Positions 26,003 to 34,754 of a stretch of 64,000 nt of DNA are shown here, in pieces (position 1 is the stretch's first letter; each line of letters begins with the position of its first letter). The translations under genes and the position numbers were made by a program. The notes beneath the pieces are model-generated. The model did not search any database. It saw only the letters and a program-made list of their open reading frames with translations, and was not told where the DNA came from. Origin of the DNA: Actinokineospora xionganensis (GTDB lineage: Bacteria > Actinomycetota > Actinomycetes > Mycobacteriales > Pseudonocardiaceae); NCBI RefSeq assembly GCF_014323725.1, contig NZ_JABVED010000001.1:478505-542504 (forward strand). Reading direction: 5' to 3'.

Positions 26003-27058
26003 ATGCGCTACAGCCTGCTTGGCCGAACCGGCCTCAAAGTCTCCGTGCTGTCCCTCGGCGCGGCCTCGCTCGGATCGCGTTGGGGCCAACGCTGGACCAT
26101 GTCGCGCCCGGCGGCGGAGCATTTGGTCGGCGCAGCGCTCGATCACGGGATCAACCACTTCGACACCGCCAACGTCTACAACATGGGTGAGAGCGAGGAG
26201 TGGCTGGGCGCTATCCTGCACGGGCTGTCGGCGCGGGAGCGCTGCGTCGTGTCCACCAAGTTCGGCTACCGGACCTCCCCGGACGACCCGAACAGTGGGG
26301 GAGCGGGCCGCAAGAACATGTACACCTCGGTCGAGCGCTCGCTGCGGCGATTGCGGACCGACTACCTCGATGTGCTGTACCTGCACCTGTGGGACAGAGT
26401 GACGCCGGTCGAGGAGACTCTCGAGGCAGCGTCGGACCTGGTTCGCTCCGGGAAGATCCGCCACTTCGGGCTGAGCAACGTGCCGGGCTGGTACCTCGGC
26501 GCCGCCGACGCGATGGGTCGGAACACGGGGATGACCACTCCGGCGGCGGTCCAGCTCAACTACAACCTGCTCACCCGCGCCGCGGAACCGGAGTTCCTCT
26601 CGTTCCAACGGTACAGCGGCATCGGCCTGGTGGCCTGGGGTCCGCTCGCCAACGGCCTGCTCAGCGGCCGCTACACCATCGACGCGGCAGGCCGTCGGAT
26701 CAGCGGCGGCGGCCGCCTGACGGAGACATTCACGACCGGCGACGTCGATCCGTTCAACCCCGTCGTGTCGCGGGTGCTGCGGTGCCTGACGGCGCTGGCG
26801 GCCAGGCTCGGACACCCGCCCGCGTCGATCGCGTTGGCCTGGCTGCTGCGCAAACCCGAGGTGACGTCCGTACTGATGGGCGTGTCGACCATCGAGCAGC
26901 TCAACGAGAACCTCGCCGCTACCGAAGTGCCGCTGGACGACGAGGCGCTGACTGAGATCGACCAAGCGAGCCTCGAGCCCCCTGTTCACCCGTATCCGTT
27001 CCTGACCGACGAACTGCAGGAACTGGTGCACGGGAACGACAATCAGAAAGGCGAGTGA
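26003..27058 (+). CDS. Aldo-keto reductase
   Basis: The 351-residue TIM-barrel AKR has the tetrad FDTANVYNMGESE (Asp, Tyr), STKFGY (Lys) and YLHLWD (His), and the C-terminal cofactor site VLMGVSTIEQLNEN. It is similar to the YhdN/PdxI-like (AKR11-13) branch. ATG 26003 lies 8 bases after the SDR stop; its stop overlaps the next gene (GTGA). Having an SDR and an AKR side by side suggests successive redox steps on one substrate. Confidence 0.87.
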   Translation: MRYSLLGRTGLKVSVLSLGAASLGSRWGQRWTMSRPAAEHLVGAALDHGINHFDTANVYNMGESEEWLGAILHGLSARERCVVSTKFGYRTSPDDPNSGGAGRKNMYTSVERSLRRLRTDYLDVLYLHLWDRVTPVEETLEAASDLVRSGKIRHFGLSNVPGWYLGAADAMGRNTGMTTPAAVQLNYNLLTRAAEPEFLSFQRYSGIGLVAWGPLANGLLSGRYTIDAAGRRISGGGRLTETFTTGDVDPFNPVVSRVLRCLTALAARLGHPPASIALAWLLRKPEVTSVLMGVSTIEQLNENLAATEVPLDDEALTEIDQASLEPPVHPYPFLTDELQELVHGNDNQKGE

Positions 27059-28023
27059 GCCAGATGACGGAGTCGGAGCCAACGAAGCCATGGTGCGTAG
27101 TGGACTTCCCGGTCGACCACGACGCGCTGAAAGCTGATATCGAGGTGATCGACGCCATGGTCTGGGACCCCCAGGCCACGGCAGGTGTCGACCAGATCAT
27201 CACGCGTCGCGACGACGTCGACCACGCCGTCATCTCGCTGATCAGCCCGAACGCCGACATCGAGCGCACCGACCCGGGCCGTCCCGGCGAGGAGTACGGC
27301 CGCACGCGGGTACTCGACCAGTTGCCCACCATCGCCGCGCTGATCGACGCGCTCCCGTGCGACAAGATGTCGGTCCGGCTGATGCGCCTGACCCCGGGCG
27401 GCCAGGTCGCGCTGCACGTGGACAGCTTCTTCGGGTTCGACTACGGCAAGGTGCGCCTGCATGTGCCGCTGACGACAACATCGACGTCGCGGATGGTCTT
27501 CGGCGACGACACGATCCACTGGCCACCCGGCAACCTCTGGTACGGCGACTTCAGCACCATGCACACCATCACCAACGACGGGCCAGGCGACCGGGTCCAC
27601 ATCGTCGCGGACCTGCTGCTCAGCGACGAACTGGTCGCCCTGTTCCCCGAGTCGCACCGCCCGCTCGACCCGATGATCAGTAGGCGTCCGCTCGAACAGG
27701 CGCCGCCTCCGCCACTGGCCGCCGGGACCTGGCCCGCCGAGGTCAGCGGCCGTGCGCTGGACTGGACCCGCAAGGACGATGCGGCACTGGACGCGCCGGT
27801 CGCGGTCGAGTTCGTCGTCGACGACGACGGCACGTTCGCCATGCGCTTTCCCAGCGGCGTGCTGGCGACGCTGTGGCCGGTCGCCGATGGTGCCTACCGG
27901 GTCGGCCGCATGCCGGAGGAGACCATGGTCGTCGTCGAGGACGGCGTGATCAGTGTCGTGCGGCGCCGCGGCGACGTCCGCAGGAGCTTCCCCTGCACCC
28001 TACGCGCAGAGAATGCCCGATGA
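27055..28023 (+). CDS. Aspartyl/asparaginyl beta-hydroxylase-like Fe(II)/2OG enzyme
   Basis: The N-terminal ~200 of 322 residues match the Asp/Asn beta-hydroxylase fold: LHVDSFFGFDYGKVRLHVPL with the H-x-D iron ligands, then WYGDFSTMHTITNDG with the distal His and a basic residue near RVHIV. The C-terminal ~100 residues form a separate small domain (VAVEFVVDDDGTFAMRF) of unknown role. GTG 27055 couples to the AKR stop; ATG 27064 is an alternative. It could hydroxylate Asp or Asn, free or in the precursor's acidic C-terminus (inference). Confidence 0.82.
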   Translation: MSQMTESEPTKPWCVVDFPVDHDALKADIEVIDAMVWDPQATAGVDQIITRRDDVDHAVISLISPNADIERTDPGRPGEEYGRTRVLDQLPTIAALIDALPCDKMSVRLMRLTPGGQVALHVDSFFGFDYGKVRLHVPLTTTSTSRMVFGDDTIHWPPGNLWYGDFSTMHTITNDGPGDRVHIVADLLLSDELVALFPESHRPLDPMISRRPLEQAPPPPLAAGTWPAEVSGRALDWTRKDDAALDAPVAVEFVVDDDGTFAMRFPSGVLATLWPVADGAYRVGRMPEETMVVVEDGVISVVRRRGDVRRSFPCTLRAENAR

Positions 28024-29306
28024 CCGTCGCCAAGCCGCGCCTCCTGCTCGTTGACGCGCCGGGAGGGCCCCAGCCGGAGGAACTGCGCGATTCACTGTCG
28101 GATGTCGGCTCCGTGCACGTACTCATGGTGCGGTGGGGTGACGAAGCCCAGGTGGCGCGTCGCCGCGAGCCGTTGGCCGCGCTCGGACCCGTCACGATGG
28201 TGGCCCGCCCGGACCACGTGGTCGAGTTCGGCGTCGCGCTGGGCGCCGAGCACAGGTTCGATGGGGTGATCGCGTTCAGCGAGCTGGTCGCCATGCAGGC
28301 GGGTCTGCTGGCCAACCTGCTCGCCGTGCCGTCGAGTCCGCCGTCGGCGACGTTGGCCACCAAGCACAAGGACCTGCAACGGGCGCTGCTCGCGGCCAAC
28401 GGGGTTCCGTCGCCCGTGTATCGGGTGGTGCGCGACCCGGCGGACCTCGCGGCGTGCCATGACCTGACCTTCCCTGTCATTCTCAAGCCCGCTGCCGGGG
28501 TCAGCAGCTTCTGTGTCGTCCGCGCGAAGGACCCCGCCGAACTCGTCCGGCGTCACGCCGACGCGGTCGAACGGTTCTTGAGTCACCCGGTGAGCAACGG
28601 TGTCGCCCCGGTGTTTCTGGTGGAAGAGGAGGTCGTGGGGCAGCGTTGGCACGCCGACGAGCGGTTCGGCACCCAGGTGAGCGTAGAGAGCATCGTCCAT
28701 CGCGGGGTCTGCCACCACATCGGTGTCACTGACAAGACCCCGATGGTCAAGGACTTCCGCGAGGAAGGGCATTTCACGCCCACCGCGCTGCCCGCCGCGG
28801 CGGTCAGCGCGGTCACAGATGTGGCCACCCGGGCGATCACGGCAGTGGGCCTCACGACGGGCGCGGTCCACACCGAGTTGATGCTCACCGAGGGCGGCCC
28901 GGTCGTGCTGGAGGTCAACGGCCGCGTCGGCGGCAGCGTCTACGGGCTGATGAAGTACGCGTACGGGTGCGACGTCATCCGCGCGGTCGCCGAGAACGCC
29001 GTCGGGATCGCGCCGCGGCCAACCGGTCCCGCGCTGGTCCACGCCGCGTCCATTCGTACCCAGCCGCCTGCCGGTCGGTTCCGGGTCGCCGCGGTCGACG
29101 ACCATCTCGTGGCGGACGGTCTGCGCCGCACCACTTGGGGAATGCTCGACAAGCCCGTCGGCACGGAGTTCGACACCGGCGACGGCTCAGCGAGCAACCT
29201 CGCTCGCTACGTGGCCACCGCCGCGAGCGGTGACGAGCTGTTCGCCACAGTCGAGCAGGTCAACAAGAGCATCCGTGCCGCGGTGACGCTGGAACCGCTG
29301 CCGTAG
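28020..29306 (+). CDS. ATP-grasp carboxylate-amine ligase (first)
   Basis: The 428-residue protein has an N-terminal Rossmann-like domain, then an ATP-grasp core: TKHKDLQRALLAANGVPSPV, VILKPAAGVSSFCV (nucleotide Lys), VEEEVVGQ, and the metal-binding end VVLEVNGRVGGSVYGLM. The size and order match L-amino acid ligase/BL00235-like ATP-grasp enzymes rather than the ~320-residue graspetide ligases. ATGA overlap with the hydroxylase-like gene makes it the last gene of the rightward operon. Expected chemistry: acyl-phosphate activation of a carboxylate and amide formation. It is a distant relative of the ligase at 33285. Confidence 0.87.
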   Translation: MTVAKPRLLLVDAPGGPQPEELRDSLSDVGSVHVLMVRWGDEAQVARRREPLAALGPVTMVARPDHVVEFGVALGAEHRFDGVIAFSELVAMQAGLLANLLAVPSSPPSATLATKHKDLQRALLAANGVPSPVYRVVRDPADLAACHDLTFPVILKPAAGVSSFCVVRAKDPAELVRRHADAVERFLSHPVSNGVAPVFLVEEEVVGQRWHADERFGTQVSVESIVHRGVCHHIGVTDKTPMVKDFREEGHFTPTALPAAAVSAVTDVATRAITAVGLTTGAVHTELMLTEGGPVVLEVNGRVGGSVYGLMKYAYGCDVIRAVAENAVGIAPRPTGPALVHAASIRTQPPAGRFRVAAVDDHLVADGLRRTTWGMLDKPVGTEFDTGDGSASNLARYVATAASGDELFATVEQVNKSIRAAVTLEPLP

Positions 29307-29315
29307 CGCGGAAGT

Positions 29316-29348
29316 GGGGGACGGTACCCCGGTCGGTCTCCGTCCCCC
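29316..29348. terminator. Bidirectional hairpin between convergent operons
   Basis: A 9-bp perfect stem (GGGGGACGG at 29316-29324, CCGTCCCCC at 29340-29348) has a 15-nt loop. It is placed between the ATP-grasp stop (29306) and the stop of the convergent cupin gene (29355), so it can end both transcripts. Confidence 0.7.
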
Positions 29349-29354
29349 CCGCCG

Positions 29355-30182
29355 TCACACCCGGGCACCTGGCAGGCGCTCGCGCTGCAGCGAACAGACC
29401 AGGTCGGCGACCTCCGCGTCCGAGATGCGTCTGAGCAACTCGACGGTGGCACGCCGGATCTCCGAGACCGCCGAGGCTCGTTCCTCATCGGACAGGTAGG
29501 CGTGCAGAGCGCTGATCGGCTGATGGCCGAGCGCGCGAGATCGCACCACCTGACCGACGAAGGGCATGACCGCGGCGTAGAGCGACACGGCCGGACACAC
29601 CAGTGACAGGCTCAGCGACGCCGCGTCGGAAACACCATGGTGCAGCCAGAACAGCGGAAGGTACAGCAGGTCGCCGGGCTCCAGGGTGAACAGGACGCCT
29701 TGGCCGTCGGGGATCTCATGTCCGCCTACGCCCGGCACGTTCAGCATGCGCTTGGCGATGTCGGCCTGGTCGAGATGCTCCGGCGCCGCCAGCGTCCAGT
29801 GCTTGACGCCCTCCTGCTGCAGCACGAAGTTGTCGCTGTGGTCGAAGTGCGCGCCGATGCCACTGGGGGAGTAGGTGCGGATGGCATCGAACCAGGTCTT
29901 CGGCGCGGCGAAGTCGGCGCCGAACGTGCCTGCCCGCTCCAGCAGATCCGGTACGTGCGCCGACACGTTCTCGATGAACGTCACCTCGCCCGCCCGTTCC
30001 CGGATGTCGGCGCCTGCCGCGGTCGCGGCCGCGTAGGCCGCGTCGAAGTCCGCTCCGGTGAACCGCCGCCCGAGGAAGCTCTCGGCGCCACCGCGGATGA
30101 ACATCGGCTTGCGCCGCCAGTATTCGGAGAAGAACCGCACGGGATCGAAGGCGGGTTCAACGAATTCCGACGTGGGGTCCAC
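29355..30182 (-). CDS. JmjC-type cupin Fe(II)/2OG oxygenase (RoxA/YcfD-like)
   Basis: The 275-residue protein with a cupin_4-type core has iron ligands H-x-D in GAHFDHSDNFVLQQEG, KHWTL and a distal His in LPLFWLHHGVSD, followed by a helical C-terminus. Relatives hydroxylate ribosomal proteins (YcfD/RoxA on L16) or tailor peptides. Start: GTG 30182 with GGGAG 5 bases upstream. It is co-directional with the ribosomal protection gene 72 bases upstream. Either ribosome modification for self-resistance or hydroxylation of the product fits (inference). Confidence 0.8.
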   Translation of the reverse strand: MDPTSEFVEPAFDPVRFFSEYWRRKPMFIRGGAESFLGRRFTGADFDAAYAAATAAGADIRERAGEVTFIENVSAHVPDLLERAGTFGADFAAPKTWFDAIRTYSPSGIGAHFDHSDNFVLQQEGVKHWTLAAPEHLDQADIAKRMLNVPGVGGHEIPDGQGVLFTLEPGDLLYLPLFWLHHGVSDAASLSLSLVCPAVSLYAAVMPFVGQVVRSRALGHQPISALHAYLSDEERASAVSEIRRATVELLRRISDAEVADLVCSLQRERLPGARV

Positions 30183-30254
30183 GAGTCTCCCTGTGTCGAA
30201 GGTCCTCCAGCCACCCTAGCCTCGGCGCGCACTCGCCGATGTCCCACGTTTTGG

Positions 30255-32222
30255 CTACGGCACCCTGCCCAGGGTGTGCAGCATGTACTGCTCGCGGTCG
30301 TAGGGGTTCGCGCCGGCGCGCGGATTCACCGGGGGAGTTCCGGGATAGGGCCGGTAGCTGTCGAACTCGGTGACCACCACACCCTCACCTCTGGTCAGCT
30401 CCGGCACTCGTCGCGTCAGCGCGACGACGCCGCTGGCGGGCAGGCGGCCACGGAGGACGACGATGGTGGCCTCACGCGTCTCCTGCTCCTCCACGACAGC
30501 GCGCAGGGGAACCAGCACCTGCATCACCGCGCTCACGCAGTCCTCCGGTACCTCCATGACCAGCCGGTGCACCGGTTCGTGGACCCGGGTACCCGCCATC
30601 GTCAGCGCCTTGGCCACGACCAGCGGCGTCGCGTTGCGGAAGTCGCCCGCGGCGCTGATCGGGCTCGCGTAACCCGTGCGGAACAGCGTCACGGCGACGT
30701 CGATGACCTCCCAACCGTGCGGGCCTCTGCGCAAGGTCTCCCTGGTGGTCTCCTCGATCGCCTTGTGGAAGGCGAGCGGGAGCCCGCCGAGTTCGACATC
30801 GAGTCCGAACGTGATCCCGGTCCCCGGCGGCGCGGGCTCGATCCGTAGCCCCACGGTGGCCCAGAAGAAGTTGAGGCCCTCGAAATTGATCTCCTCTAGG
30901 GCTTCGCCGACACCTGTGGGCCGCTCGACGTAGATCGTGCGGGCTTCCTCGAAGGTGACGGCGAGGTCGAACTGCTCGCGCAGGGTATCGGCGATGACCT
31001 CCATCTGCACCTCGCCGTAGAGCCGCACTCGCAGGACGCCGGTGTCCTTGTCCTGATGGATGTTGATTAGCGGATCCTGCTCGGCCAACCGTCCAAGCGC
31101 GGTGAACAACCGCGTGCGGTCCTGATGGGACTCGGGGGAGATCACGGTCTCGAGCGTGGGCGGCGCGATCAGGCCGCCACCGGGCAGATCGTCGGACGAG
31201 CCGAGCTGGTCGCCGATCCTGGCCTCCGCCAGGCCCCACAGCTTGGCGATCGAGCCCGCGGGCGCGTTGTCATCGCACACGCCCGCGCCATCGCGGTACA
31301 CCCGCACAGCCGATGGTCTGCCGGTGAGTTCTTGGACGCCGTCGTGCAGGCTCGAGCGGTAGAACGGGATGCGCTCCCGGGCACGGATCGTGCCGCTGTG
31401 GACGCGGGCATAGCAGATCTTCTCGCCCGCGCGGCCACGCTCGATCTTGAAGATCGTCGCGCGCGGCGGATCGTCGGCTGCCCCCGCCGACGCGCTCGGC
31501 AGCAAATCGACGATGCCGCGCGCGAGATGTTCCACACCTTCGCCGGTGATGGCGGATCCGAAGTACACCGGGTGAACCCACCCGGCCCGGGCCTGCCGGG
31601 CCAACTCGGCGTAGCGCAGCTCGTCGCTGAGCTCCACGGCGTCGTCGACGAACGCGGACAGGAAGGTGTCGGACCGCTCGGCCAGTACCTCGGTCATCCG
31701 CTCCAGTGGCAACGGTATCGCCCGTGCCCCACGGGTGCCGATGTCGGTGACCTCGGTCATCGGCACACAGCCAGGCGCGAGCGTGTCATTGATCGACTTG
31801 AGCAGATCCTCGTAGCGGGCGCCCATGCGGTCGATCTTGTTGACGAACAGCAGTACCGGGATGCCGAGCGACTTCAGCAGCCGCATGATGATCCGGGTAC
31901 GCGCCTGAATGCCCTCGACCGCCGAAATGACAAGCACGGCGCCGTCGAGGACGCGAAGGGCCCGTTCCACCTCGCCCGCGAAGTCGGAGTGGCCGGGTGT
32001 GTCAATGAGATTGACCTGGGTATCGCCGATATGGAGCGCTACGACGGCGGACTGGATGGTGATGCCGCGCCTGCGCTCCAGTTCCATAGAGTCGGTGGTC
32101 GTATCGCCGCGATCCACGCTACCCACGTGGTCGATGAGTCCGGCGTTGAACAGCAATCGCTCGGTCAGGCTGGTCTTTCCAGCGTCAACATGGGCGAGAA
32201 TGCCGAGATTGACAAAGGTCAT
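30255..32222 (-). CDS. Tet(M)/OtrA-like ribosomal protection GTPase
   Basis: This is a 655-residue EF-G paralogue: G1 AHVDAGKT (residues 10-17), RRRGITI switch, DTPGH, and VNKIDR. EF-G-like domains II-V follow with the OtrA/Tet(M)-type domain IV and a short tail. The length fits ribosomal protection proteins (~640-660) rather than EF-G (~700). These GTPases evict ribosome-bound antibiotics. In this cluster it is probably self-resistance, which would place the product's target on the ribosome. ATG 32222 has no Shine-Dalgarno on its own strand; an upstream leader ORF overlaps it. Confidence 0.92.
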   Translation of the reverse strand: MTFVNLGILAHVDAGKTSLTERLLFNAGLIDHVGSVDRGDTTTDSMELERRRGITIQSAVVALHIGDTQVNLIDTPGHSDFAGEVERALRVLDGAVLVISAVEGIQARTRIIMRLLKSLGIPVLLFVNKIDRMGARYEDLLKSINDTLAPGCVPMTEVTDIGTRGARAIPLPLERMTEVLAERSDTFLSAFVDDAVELSDELRYAELARQARAGWVHPVYFGSAITGEGVEHLARGIVDLLPSASAGAADDPPRATIFKIERGRAGEKICYARVHSGTIRARERIPFYRSSLHDGVQELTGRPSAVRVYRDGAGVCDDNAPAGSIAKLWGLAEARIGDQLGSSDDLPGGGLIAPPTLETVISPESHQDRTRLFTALGRLAEQDPLINIHQDKDTGVLRVRLYGEVQMEVIADTLREQFDLAVTFEEARTIYVERPTGVGEALEEINFEGLNFFWATVGLRIEPAPPGTGITFGLDVELGGLPLAFHKAIEETTRETLRRGPHGWEVIDVAVTLFRTGYASPISAAGDFRNATPLVVAKALTMAGTRVHEPVHRLVMEVPEDCVSAVMQVLVPLRAVVEEQETREATIVVLRGRLPASGVVALTRRVPELTRGEGVVVTEFDSYRPYPGTPPVNPRAGANPYDREQYMLHTLGRVP

Positions 32223-32289
32223 GATAAGGGAGGTCTCCGCTGATGGCAGTCGTCGGTTCGTCAGTGAATCTGCGGCTCAGTCGGCGCAT
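32185..32289 (-). CDS. Putative leader peptide of the ribosomal protection gene
   Basis: This is a 34-residue ORF beginning MRRLSRRFTDEP, with GGAGG (32298-32302) 8 bases before ATG 32289. It runs 38 nt into the resistance gene in another frame, ending at 32185. Because the resistance ATG has no SD, coupling or antibiotic-dependent re-initiation through this leader is plausible. It could be chance in high-GC DNA. Confidence 0.35.
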   Translation of the reverse strand: MRRLSRRFTDEPTTAISGDLPYHDLCQSRHSRPC

Positions 32290-32322
32290 CGGGAAGACCT
32301 CCATCTCGCATTTACGCAGGCG

Positions 32323-32328
32323 AGTATA
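32323..32328 (-). promoter_or_regulatory. Possible -10 element for the resistance operon
   Basis: TATACT on the minus strand lies 34 bases upstream of the leader ATG. The -35 region at the right distance (CTGCAT) is poor, so this is only a candidate promoter. The rest of 32340-32653 shows no gene. Confidence 0.35.
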
Positions 32329-32653
32329 GCCGATGATCGACTGGCATGCAGGGAGTATGAGCCAAGCCCGTCGTGGCGGGCAAAGGGCCTGGTCAACAGT
32401 CTGAACGCGTGCTCGTCGGCGTACTGAGGGGGATGTCGCGCGTGCTGCCCGGGTGATCGCGATGTGTGAATCCCGCATTCCGCCTACCATCCGTTCCCGT
32501 GGATTGAAAAGGGTATTCGGGAAATCCTCCCGCGCAAAGCCGCCGTTCACCCCTGGTACGCTCGCCGAGGAGGGTTCAGTGGGGGACAGGGCTTTCCGTC
32601 CTGGGTGGTGACTCCGGGGCTGGGGTTGTTCAAGGTTAAACTGGGGATGACAC

Positions 32654-33253
32654 ATGCGGGGTTATGCGGTTATTCGGGTCGGGGTTGTCGACGACCGTCC
32701 GATCATGCTATTAGGCTTTCAGCAGATCTTCTATGAAGCCGCCGATATGGCGCTGGCGGCCTCGGCGGCCACCCTGGCCGAAATCTCGTTGGCCGATCTG
32801 GACGTGGTCGTCGCGCGTCGGTCGATCCTCGGTATCGCCGACGCCCAGGACGTGATCGCGGCCGCCCGGGTCGCCGACGTCACACTCGTCACCGTCGTCG
32901 ACGATCCGCGCGACAGCGGGCCCGAGGTCACCGGGGTAGCCGCCTCGGTCGGCATCGACCTGGCGCCCGATGTGTTCCGCCGCGAGGTGCGGCGCGCCGT
33001 CGAGTCCGGCAAAGTGTCCGCCGCGGGCGATGGCGCGGCCGATGGCGCGGCCGATGACGCGGGGAGCAACCTGTCGAGCCGCGAGATCGACGTACTCAAG
33101 CTTGTCGCCCGAGGGCTCACGCACGGGCAGATCGGGCGCAACATCGGGATCAGCAGGCACACCGTCGACACCTATATCAAACGGATCCGGGCGAAACTGT
33201 CCGTCGGCAACAAGGCTGAACTGACCCGCGCGGCACTGGCCATGGGCCTGTGA
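32654..33253 (+). CDS. LuxR/NarL-type regulator with degenerate receiver
   Basis: This 199-residue protein has an N-terminal receiver-like domain starting VGVVDDRP and a C-terminal LuxR HTH ([20 protein letters not shown], then [15 protein letters not shown]). In the strand that should end with the phospho-acceptor Asp (V-V-L-L-D), the sequence is DVVVARRS, so the Asp is Arg, and the beta-5 Lys is not apparent. Phosphorylation-independent control, perhaps by ligand or product, is likely. It sits between the two cluster halves and is divergent from the resistance gene; it is the candidate pathway regulator. Confidence 0.85.
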   Translation: MRGYAVIRVGVVDDRPIMLLGFQQIFYEAADMALAASAATLAEISLADLDVVVARRSILGIADAQDVIAAARVADVTLVTVVDDPRDSGPEVTGVAASVGIDLAPDVFRREVRRAVESGKVSAAGDGAADGAADDAGSNLSSREIDVLKLVARGLTHGQIGRNIGISRHTVDTYIKRIRAKLSVGNKAELTRAALAMGL

Positions 33254-33284
33254 CGGCACCGCTACGACACCGAAGGAGCAGCCG

Positions 33285-34484
33285 ATGGAACGTGTCGCGG
33301 TCATCTACGACGTCGGGGCGGCGACTCCGACGGAGATTCTCGCCAGCCTGCTTGACACCGTCGAGCCGGTGTTCGTCCTGTCCGACTCCCAGCGCGAACT
33401 CGCCGAGCTGCTGGCCGATGTCGCCGACGTCTCGACTTTCAACGACGTCGCGGCCCTTGAACCCCGCGGCGTCATCACTTTCAGCGACTACCATCTGGAA
33501 CGGGCCGCTGACCTCGCCGCGACCCTCGGGCTCCCGTTCCACTCTGTCGACACGGCGCGCAACCTCACAAGGAAGTATCTACAGCGCAACATCCTCAACG
33601 CGCACGGAGTCGGCTACACCGCGACCGCTCTGGTGACCAGTGTGGACACCGCGGCACAGGCGGCGGGCGCCGTCGAGTTCCCTGCGGTGCTCAAACCCGA
33701 CCGTGGTTTCGGCGGCACCGACACGTACCTCGTCCACTCGAGGCGTGAGCTCCTGGACATCGCCGCCGGCCTCTTCGGCCGAGCCGATGGTGAGAGCGAC
33801 ACGGAGTACGTGCTCGAAACGCTACTGCCGGGAATCGACCTCGAACCACCGTGGGGCGACTACGTGTCCGTGGAGAGCGTCGTGCAGGGGGGCACGATCC
33901 GGCACCTCGCGGTAACCGGCAAACTCGCCCTGTCTCCCCCCTTCCGGGAACAGGGCAGCTTGCTGCCCGCGGCCCCGCACACGTTCGACCATGCCGAGGT
34001 GCTCGACCTGGCCACCCGCGCGTTGGTCGCGCTGGACGTCGGCGACTCGGTGTGTCACACCGAGGTCAAGCTCACCCCGATGGGCCCCAGGATCATCGAG
34101 GTCAACGGCAGGCTCGGCCACCCGCTCTACGACCTCTTCATGCGAGCGCACAACATCGACCTGATCCAGGTCGCCACGCAGATCGCGCTGGGGAGGACAC
34201 CCGCATTCGACCTCACCCCGTCAGACGACGTGGTGTACCACTACTTCGGCCTGCCACCGGTCGGCGCCACCCGCCTGCTGGAGCCCCCGAGCCAGGCCCG
34301 TCTGCGCGCGACCCCGGAAGTCGACCACTTCGAGCTCCTGATCAAGCCTGGAACTCCGGTGGACTGGCGACGCGGATTCCGCGAACGCACCTACACGTGT
34401 CTCGGCCGCACCGCCACACACGCCGACCTGGCGACGTTCGTGACCGACTTGGACACCACGCTGGGCGTCGAATACGAGACCTGA
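33285..34484 (+). CDS. ATP-grasp carboxylate-amine ligase (second)
   Basis: This 399-residue protein has the same layout as the ligase at 28020: an N-terminal Rossmann-like domain, TRKYLQRNILNAHGVGYT, the nucleotide-binding VLKPDRGFGGTDTYL, YVSVESVV, and the metal site IIEVNGRLGHPLYDLF. Shared order with the first ligase (EVNGR motif, similar N-terminus), with otherwise low identity, suggests different acceptors. It lies 31 bases downstream of the LuxR-type gene on the same strand. It probably forms a second amide bond in the product. Confidence 0.87.
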   Translation: MERVAVIYDVGAATPTEILASLLDTVEPVFVLSDSQRELAELLADVADVSTFNDVAALEPRGVITFSDYHLERAADLAATLGLPFHSVDTARNLTRKYLQRNILNAHGVGYTATALVTSVDTAAQAAGAVEFPAVLKPDRGFGGTDTYLVHSRRELLDIAAGLFGRADGESDTEYVLETLLPGIDLEPPWGDYVSVESVVQGGTIRHLAVTGKLALSPPFREQGSLLPAAPHTFDHAEVLDLATRALVALDVGDSVCHTEVKLTPMGPRIIEVNGRLGHPLYDLFMRAHNIDLIQVATQIALGRTPAFDLTPSDDVVYHYFGLPPVGATRLLEPPSQARLRATPEVDHFELLIKPGTPVDWRRGFRERTYTCLGRTATHADLATFVTDLDTTLGVEYET

Positions 34485-34500
34485 CGCCCCGGACTGACGA

Positions 34501-34538
34501 ACCCGTCCCGTGACCTCGGAGAAGCCGCGGGACCGGGT
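34501..34538 (+). terminator. Hairpin after the second ATP-grasp gene
   Basis: A ten-base arm at 34501-34510 (ACCCGTCCCG) pairs with 34528-34538 with one bulged base and a 17-nt loop. It lies 16 bases after the stop codon. No U-tract. The rest of the space to 34754 shows no gene. Confidence 0.45.
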
Positions 34539-34754
34539 TCACCGGTTTGCTGGTTCTGGCCCTGACTCGGCGAGTACTGGGTCTGGGCGTTGAACACGTC
34601 CTGGTGCACCGACTTGCCAGATATAGGCAGTCGACCGGCGGACCGACAAGGTGACTCATGCCATTGCCTGTAGACGGGGACCGCCTACGCCAAGGCTCGC
34701 GGCCACGTACACCGCGGCAGGGAGAGTTTCTGTTTCAGCAGAAGAGTTCGGCGG

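Noticed and set aside
30255-32222. Gene as a second housekeeping EF-G
   Set aside because: Length and tail match Tet(M)/OtrA-like proteins and it sits in a biosynthetic cluster with a resistance-type leader.
32242-32328. Small plus-strand ORF (starts MAVVGSSVNLRLSRR) with an AGGGAGG upstream
   Set aside because: 28 codons only, antisense to the resistance leader region; the SD-like sequence may be chance. No second line of support.
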